Shown one piece after another: positions 5,716 to 9,446 of a DNA stretch of 9,446 nt. The notes under the pieces were generated by a model that was not told where the DNA came from, did no database searches, and was given only the letters and a program-made list of their open reading frames with translations. Every line of letters starts with the position of its first letter. The stretch's first letter is position 1. This stretch comes from an uncultured Pirellulales bacterium (GTDB lineage: Bacteria; Planctomycetota; Planctomycetia; Pirellulales; Lacipirellulaceae), in assembly GCA_947258835.1 (NCBI GenBank), contig CAMYJY010000121.1, forward strand, positions 1-9,446, written 5' to 3'. Position numbers and translations under genes: made by a program.

Positions 5716-5862
5716 CTAGGGGCTAGGGGCTAGGGACTAGGGACTAGGGATTAGGGATTAGGGATTAGGGATTAGGGATTAGGGATTAGGGATTAGGGAT
5801 TAGGGATTAGGGATTGGGGATTAGGGATTAGGGATTGGGGATTGGGGATTGGGGATTGGGGG
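5716..5862. repeat. Heptamer tandem array, 21 units
   Basis: Exactly 21 contiguous 7-bp units fill 147 bp. On the plus strand the order is CTAGGGG x2, CTAGGGA x3, TTAGGGA x9, TTGGGGA x1, TTAGGGA x2, TTGGGGA x3, TTGGGGG x1. Variants are sorted along the array, as expected from local slippage and duplication. Every unit carries a run of 3 to 5 G's, so the G-strand could form G-quadruplexes. The array ends 16 bp before the SDR start codon, on its upstream side, and begins 48 bp after the ruvX stop. Similar degenerate heptamers are known in cyanobacteria as STRR sequences. Confidence 0.95.
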
Positions 5863-5910
5863 GAGAGGGGCTGGAGGCTAGAGACTCGCAACCCGCAACT
5901 CGCTCGCAAC

Positions 5911-6351
5911 TCACTCAATTCCTCCTGGGGAGGCGTTGCCTTGGGCTCCGGCCTCGAGGTAGGCGGTGAGCATGATCTGGGCGGCTACTTGGTCCAGACG
6001 TGCCCGGCGTTTTTTCTTGGTCAGTTGGGCTCCGCCCAGGATGGCCTCGGCTTCGGTGGAGGTGTAGCGTTCATCAAAATATTCCACCGGCAGCTTGGTG
6101 AGACTTGCCAGCCAAGCGCCAAATTCTTGTGCCTCGCGAGATTTCTGGCTTGCTTGCCCGCTGAGGTGCACCGGCAGGCCCACCACAAATTTGCGGATCC
6201 GCTCCTCGCTGGCAAGCTGGAGGAAATACGCGGCATCCAGTTTTTCATTGCGGCGGGTGTAGGTCGCGTAGGCCCCGGCGATACCGACTTCGAGATCGGC
6301 CGTGGCGATGCCAATCCGCACCGTGCCATAATCAATGCCGGCTATCCGCAT
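5911..6351 (-). CDS. ruvX: YqgF/RuvX family RNase H-fold nuclease
   Basis: This 146-aa protein has the normal length for the YqgF/RuvX family, which has an RNase H-like fold and is linked to Holliday junction resolution and 16S pre-rRNA 5'-end processing. Motifs include GIDYGTVRIGIA with catalytic D7, FVVGLPVHLSG (55-65), DERYTSTEAE (93-102), and D120 in LDQVAAQIML after the basic stretch TKKKRR. All three acidic positions are present. ATG 6351 is preceded by GAGAGG at about 9 nt and lies 14 bp after the guanylyltransferase stop, so the two genes are very likely co-transcribed. The last residues (GAQGNASPGGIE) are a non-conserved tail. No anomaly is seen. Confidence 0.95.
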   Translation of the reverse strand: MRIAGIDYGTVRIGIATADLEVGIAGAYATYTRRNEKLDAAYFLQLASEERIRKFVVGLPVHLSGQASQKSREAQEFGAWLASLTKLPVEYFDERYTSTEAEAILGGAQLTKKKRRARLDQVAAQIMLTAYLEAGAQGNASPGGIE

Positions 6352-6365
6352 TTGGAGGACCCTCT

Positions 6366-7436
6366 CTAGAGATGCTCTTGCCAGCCGCGGTGCTCCAGTT
6401 CTTGCACGACTTGGCGAATCGCTTCTTCGTCCTGCTTGTGGGCTACCAACGTGGCGTCGGGGGTATGGACTACGATCAGGTCCTGCAGTCCTAGTGTGAC
6501 AACCAGGTGATCGTCCGTGGAGCGGACAATGGTGCCCTGGGTGTTGAGTCCCAGATGCTTACCGACCACGGTGTTGCCCTCCGCGTCGGTACCCTGGAGC
6601 CGGCCGAAGGATTGCCAACTTCCTAAATCGTCCCAGTCAAAGGGGGCTTCGATGACCGCGACATCCGCGGCGTGTTCCATCACGGCGTAGTCGATAGAAA
6701 TACTTTCAATGGCCGCAAACTCTTGCGCGAAGACGCGTTCCTGCTGGTCACTGCCCCAAGCAGCGACAATCTTTTCCAAATGGTCGAACATCTCGGGCTG
6801 TCTAGCCGCCAAGGCCTCCAAAATCGTTTTCGCCTGCCACACAAAGATGCCCGCATTCCAATAATAGTTGCCCGACTCAACGTATTGGGTAGCGGTTGCT
6901 GCGTCCGGCTTTTCGCGGAATTGTTGGACCCGGTAGCACGGGGAGGCGTCCAAGGCCGTGCCCCGCTGGATGTAGCCAAAAACTTCGGCCGGATAGTTGG
7001 GCTGGATCCCAAAGGTGATGATCCGCTCCGGCTGCTGCTCGGCCATGCGGGCGGCTTGTTGGAGGGCTTGCTGAAACTTGGCGGTTGCACGAATCACATG
7101 ATCGGCCGGCATCACCGCCATGGTGGCGTTAGGATCCTGTTGATTGACCAGCAGGGCAGCCAGTCCAATGCAGGGGGCCGTGTTGCGTTGGCAGGGTTCC
7201 CCGAGCACGGCCGTGGAGGGCAATTCGGGGAGTTCTTGGCGGATTGCCCCGACCAGGCGCTGATTGGTGACCACCAGCGTGCGCTCGGGCGGAATCAGCT
7301 GCCCCAGTCGCTCGAAGGTTTGCCGAATCATGGTCGCGTCGTCGGCCAAGGCCAGCATTTGTTTGGGGGCGTGGGCGCGACTGGCAGGCCAAAAACGCGT
7401 GCCGGAACCGCCGGCCATGATAACTGCGTGCAGCAT
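6366..7436 (-). CDS. manC: Mannose-1-phosphate guanylyltransferase
   Basis: This enzyme makes GDP-mannose from mannose-1-phosphate and GTP for surface polysaccharides and glycoproteins, in the cytosol. From ATG 7436 it is 356 aa, the length of the single-domain form without the C-terminal isomerase cupin. Motifs are GGSGTRFWPASR with PKQ (the nucleotidyltransferase signature), EPCQRNTAPCIGLAA, MPADHVI, FGYIQRG, FREKPD, NYYWNAGIFVW and PFDWDDLGSW. An upstream ATG (7520) would add 28 Arg/Pro/His-rich residues that do not fit the fold, so I reject it. No clear Shine-Dalgarno site is present. The gene precedes ruvX by 14 bp and has its own likely promoter at the thiE stop. The symbol is by family and could be manC or algA-type. 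Confidence 0.92.
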   Translation of the reverse strand: MLHAVIMAGGSGTRFWPASRAHAPKQMLALADDATMIRQTFERLGQLIPPERTLVVTNQRLVGAIRQELPELPSTAVLGEPCQRNTAPCIGLAALLVNQQDPNATMAVMPADHVIRATAKFQQALQQAARMAEQQPERIITFGIQPNYPAEVFGYIQRGTALDASPCYRVQQFREKPDAATATQYVESGNYYWNAGIFVWQAKTILEALAARQPEMFDHLEKIVAAWGSDQQERVFAQEFAAIESISIDYAVMEHAADVAVIEAPFDWDDLGSWQSFGRLQGTDAEGNTVVGKHLGLNTQGTIVRSTDDHLVVTLGLQDLIVVHTPDATLVAHKQDEEAIRQVVQELEHRGWQEHL

Positions 7437-7584
7437 GGAAGGTCTCAAGTGGGGGTGCCGGGGCAGCGCGCGGGACGCTCCCCGGGGCGAGCCGCGGGTA
7501 TGGGTCCGCGCGTGTTGCACAGGCCTGCGAACAAGTCCAAACCGCTGGGACCCAAATGGCCGAACCAGGGCTTACGACAGGGGT

Positions 7585-7614
7585 ATCATAGCGTTGGCGG
7601 TGTTGGGGTGTTAA
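7585..7614 (-). promoter_or_regulatory. Probable sigma70 promoter for manC-ruvX
   Basis: On the minus strand, a -35 box TTAACA (7609-7614, five of six consensus bases) and a -10 box TATGAT (7585-7590, five of six) are 18 bp apart. Transcription would start near 7578, leaving a leader of about 140 nt before the ATG at 7436. The -35 box overlaps the thiE stop codon. This is the best promoter match in the window. Confidence 0.5.
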
Positions 7615-8666
7615 GTGTCTGATTGTAGGCGCGCCGCGATTTCTCTGGCGGTTGCCGCCGGGTTCGCCGCGGCGGTAATGGCACTGCCCACCGCCACCCT
7701 GGCAATCCCGGTGGCTTGGACTTGGGCTAAGTTGTCCAGGCCAATGCCACCAATGGCAAATGTGGGCAAGCGAATTTCGCCCGCCAGCTGTTGCAAAAAT
7801 TCCACACCGGGAAATTCCGCAAAATGTTTGGTGGGGGAGGGAAAGGTTGGCCCAGCACCCAGGTAATTCGCCCCGTCGAGTACCGCCGTGCGGGCTTGTT
7901 CAAGGGAGTGCGTGGAGACGCCCACTAATTTCTCAGGTCCGATAATTTCGCGAGCCGCCTTCACGGGGAGGTCTGTTTGTCCCAGATGCACTCCGTCGGC
8001 TTGGGCCGCCACCGCAATATCGGCGCGATCATTGACCAGGATCAGCGGTCGCTGCTGGTCGGTAGCGTCGCGCGCCAGTTGCACCAAGAGTTGACAACGT
8101 TCCAGCAAAGTGGCGTCGTTGATGTTTTTGTCGCGGAGTTGCAGCATGGGCACCTGGGCCCGCACGAGTTCTGCCGCGAGTGCCGCAAACTGCTGGGCCG
8201 AACCTTGCCCATCGATGAGGACACAGAGATGCACGTTCTCTAGCCGCGCGCAGCTGAGGTGGGTCAGCACGAAACCGCGTTCCAGTGTGTAAAAGCGATA
8301 ACGCAGAGCTTCCAGTTGGTTTGCTAGCCCGGGGAACCCGACTTTGCTGTACTCTTCCAGGCTGCGGAGTGCTTGTTTGACCCGCTCACAACTGGCTTGA
8401 CACACCTCGAGGGCATTCCGGCGGGAATTTTCTCCGGCCGTGGAGATGCGGGTACCCACATCCTGCTGCGTTTCGCGGGCAGCCTGACGCGCTGCCGGGG
8501 GCAGGGCCAGGCACACGTCCGTGAATTCATGGCGGAATGCTTTGAGAAGTTCCAGCAGATGGGCGTCGTCGAGGGCAAAACGCACAAAATCTTCGATGAC
8601 TCGCAGGCCTTCCTGGCTGCGGTTGATAGCAGCATCAAGAATACGGTAGGTGGCGGAATCGTACAT
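7611..8666 (-). CDS. thiE: ThiD2-ThiE fused thiamine phosphate synthase
   Basis: This 351-aa fusion acts in thiamine biosynthesis. Residues 1 to about 135 form a helical domain (RILDAAINRSQEGLRVIEDF, then RRNALEVCQASCERVKQALR) that matches the N-terminal extension of cyanobacterial and planctomycete thiamine phosphate synthases. I believe it is the ThiD2 family, reported as an alternative HMP-phosphate kinase. Residues from about 145 form a complete ThiE TIM barrel, with QLRDK (176-180), NDRADIA (212-218), DGVHLGQTDLP (224-234), GAGPTFPSPTK (270-280), AIGGIG (304-309) and VAVGSAI (324-330). It couples hydroxymethylpyrimidine diphosphate with thiazole phosphate to give thiamine phosphate. ATG 8666 starts the ThiD2 domain naturally, and no Shine-Dalgarno site is seen. 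No TPP riboswitch is visible upstream. It faces the brnTA remnant divergently. Confidence 0.93.
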   Translation of the reverse strand: MYDSATYRILDAAINRSQEGLRVIEDFVRFALDDAHLLELLKAFRHEFTDVCLALPPAARQAARETQQDVGTRISTAGENSRRNALEVCQASCERVKQALRSLEEYSKVGFPGLANQLEALRYRFYTLERGFVLTHLSCARLENVHLCVLIDGQGSAQQFAALAAELVRAQVPMLQLRDKNINDATLLERCQLLVQLARDATDQQRPLILVNDRADIAVAAQADGVHLGQTDLPVKAAREIIGPEKLVGVSTHSLEQARTAVLDGANYLGAGPTFPSPTKHFAEFPGVEFLQQLAGEIRLPTFAIGGIGLDNLAQVQATGIARVAVGSAITAAANPAATAREIAARLQSDT

Positions 8667-8753
8667 CGTGCTGGGAACGGTAAGGGGCTTATGCTACGGA
8701 CGGACGAAGTGTCTGATTGATTCTGTACTACTAACGATACAAATCTTTGAATC

Positions 8754-9014
8754 TTGCGCAAATTTGAGCGACCAACGGGAGCGGGCAAGCGCTTTCCGAG
8801 CGGCAGCTCGCTTTGGTTGGCGGCCCTGCCGCCCTGGGATGATCCCGATCTCATTGAGATTCCAGCGCGCACTTCTGACGAACCACGATTCCTTGTCGTG
8901 GGCAAGATTGAGAAGGCCCACTGGTCAGGCATCATAACCTATCGGGATGATCGTATTCGCATCATTTCGGTTCGTCGATCCAGACAGGAGGAGGTTGAGA
9001 TTTATGAAAGCTAA
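8754..9014 (+). pseudogene. brnT: BrnT-like toxin, N-terminal part replaced by a repeat
   Basis: BrnT is a small RNase toxin of type II toxin-antitoxin systems. From WDDPDLIEIPARTSDEPRFL onward the frame is a normal BrnT C-terminal half, with RDDRIRIISVRRSRQEE before the end at YES. Upstream, a TTG codon starts MRKFE, which looks like the genuine BrnT N-terminus (usually continuing WDxxK...KHG). The stretch that should carry the KHG-containing helix is absent. Instead there are 22 codons encoded by the palindromic repeat (8769-8834). The frame is preserved and stays open from TTG, but no ATG exists. The stop overlaps the antitoxin start by 11 bp, as in intact brnTA pairs. I infer that the RNase is inactive. 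A chimeric peptide may still be made. Confidence 0.7.
8769..8834 (+). repeat. CGAGC/GCTCG palindromic repeat, brnT copy
   Basis: The core hairpin CGAGC-GGCA-GCTCG is at 8797-8810. A second hairpin, GGCGGC-CCT-GCCGCC, follows at 8819-8833. The 5' part matches the M20 copy at 2475-2525 except for a 6-bp length difference. It ends exactly where recognisable BrnT sequence resumes (TGG at 8835). Confidence 0.75.
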
Positions 9015-9228
9015 AGACCTGGATAAGAAGTTTGACTCAGGTGCTGACGTCACCAAGCACCTTGATCTTTCCAAGGCACGCCGTTCGGAACAGGAACAGA
9101 AACGTGTTAACGTTGACTTCCCTATCTGGATGATTCAATCCTTGGATAAAGAGGCCAAGAGACTCGGCGTGCCAAGGCAATCCCTCATCAAGATGCTCAT
9201 CGCCGAGCACATAGCATCTCTTACCTGA
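9004..9228 (+). CDS. brnA: BrnA-like antitoxin, ribbon-helix-helix type
   Basis: This 74-aa protein matches the BrnA/CopG-type antitoxins, which bind and neutralise the BrnT RNase and repress their own promoter through a C-terminal ribbon-helix-helix. After an N-terminal toxin-binding part (MKAKDLDKKFDSG...LDLSKARR), the stretch KRVNVDFPIWMIQSLDKEAK and the following LGVPRQSLIKMLIAEHI form the RHH strand and helices. ATG 9004 is preceded by AGGAGGAGG, the best ribosome binding site in this part of the window, and overlaps the 3' end of the toxin frame. The length is normal and nothing is missing. With the toxin damaged, it may survive as an orphan antitoxin or DNA-binding regulator. Confidence 0.85.
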   Translation: MKAKDLDKKFDSGADVTKHLDLSKARRSEQEQKRVNVDFPIWMIQSLDKEAKRLGVPRQSLIKMLIAEHIASLT

Positions 9229-9255
9229 GCGATTCGAACAATAGCATGGAGGGTC

Positions 9256-9446
9256 ATGCCGCATGCCGCGATAAACTCTCACCCTCGACGTTATCCAAGA
9301 CTTGCTCTCCGACATACAACTCTTTGGTTCACCCAGCGGGTTGGTCTACGAAGGCACCTGCGCCAGCAGTTGGCTAATATCGAAGATGACCGCCTGCTGG
9401 GGCATATCGTCTTTCCTTTGGGCCCATGCCGTAGGAGCCGTGGGCT
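9256..9446 (+). CDS. Open frame running off the right edge, unrecognised
   Basis: An ATG at 9256 opens a frame with no stop for at least 63 codons to the window edge. A GGAGGG lies just upstream but is too close to be a good ribosome site. The peptide is Arg-rich (LRRHLRQQL, IEDDRLLGHIVFPLGP) and unlike any family I know. A second plus-strand frame is also open from 9275 to the edge without an early start codon (LTLDVIQDLLSDIQLFGS). Neither is convincing, and they may be remnants. The spacer 9229-9255 shows nothing. Confidence 0.2.
   Translation, partial: MPHAAINSHPRRYPRLALRHTTLWFTQRVGLRRHLRQQLANIEDDRLLGHIVFPLGPCRRSRG

Noticed and set aside
5716..5862. CRISPR array or a telomere
   Set aside because: Units are contiguous heptamers without spacers, so it is not a CRISPR. 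The array lies between two chromosomal genes on the same strand, so it is not a chromosome end.
7437..7520. Upstream start for manC giving a 28-residue N-terminal extension
   Set aside because: The extension is Arg/His/Pro-rich and precedes the natural MLHAVIMAGG start. It also lies in the likely leader of the promoter at 7585-7614.
6672..7622. Long plus-strand open frame opposite manC
   Set aside because: The minus strand encodes a complete guanylyltransferase with all motifs. The plus frame is a GC-driven shadow with no family features.
7613..8719. 13-bp direct repeat AAGTGTCTGATTG at both ends of thiE (7613-7625 and 8707-8719)
   Set aside because: A single exact 13-mer pair is about what chance gives in a window this size, and nothing else suggests a target duplication.
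8667..8760. TPP riboswitch upstream of thiE
   Set aside because: Neither the CTGAGA nor the ACCTGAT-type core is seen on the minus strand.
8947..9003. Earlier ATG for the antitoxin at 8947
   Set aside because: It would overlap most of the brnT C-terminal coding region in another frame. ATG 9004 has a strong ribosome site and the normal family start.

Overview
The window looks like part of a planctomycete chromosome, probably Pirellulales-like. This rests on gene content and repeats, not on a marker gene. Support comes from the small Tyr-rich secreted protein, the fused thiamine synthase, weak or absent Shine-Dalgarno sites before several genes, and abundant short palindromic repeats. It carries ordinary housekeeping genes whose gaps, and in places whose reading frames, have been invaded by several small repeat families.

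Layout. At 1-256 there is a strong hairpin and no convincing gene. At 257-1411 (-) lies an Mrp/ApbC P-loop ATPase linked to Fe-S assembly. A divergent region with copy A of a 98-bp repeat (1575-1672) precedes an M20 peptidase/deacetylase gene (1674-3089, +), which carries Gly/Pro/Ser/Arg-rich insertions. Copy B of the repeat (3087-3184) begins at the M20 stop codon and supplies the last 24 codons of a convergent gene for a small secreted protein (3110-3496, -). A metallo-beta-lactamase-fold hydrolase follows (3624-4421, -). The 405-bp gap after it holds two perfect 24-bp inverted repeats arranged like a MITE or REP doublet, and a terminator.

From 4827 to 8666 four genes lie on the minus strand. 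In transcription order they are a ThiD2-ThiE-like thiamine phosphate synthase, a mannose-1-phosphate guanylyltransferase, the YqgF/RuvX nuclease and an atypical extended-SDR (epimerase-like) protein. A good sigma70-type promoter overlaps the thiE stop codon and should drive the guanylyltransferase and ruvX. A 21-unit heptamer array (TTAGGGA and variants, 147 bp) separates ruvX from the SDR gene.

At the right end is a BrnT/BrnA-type toxin-antitoxin locus. The antitoxin is intact. The toxin has lost most of its N-terminal part, which is replaced in frame by a palindromic repeat. A related repeat, read in the same frame, is embedded in the M20 gene.

The main observation is that at least two palindromic repeat families have entered coding sequence here without breaking the reading frame: one 98-bp family and one of about 60 bp with a CGAGC/GCTCG core. 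This resembles in principle the Rickettsia palindromic elements that insert in frame into genes. The metabolic genes otherwise look conventional and do not form a new pathway.
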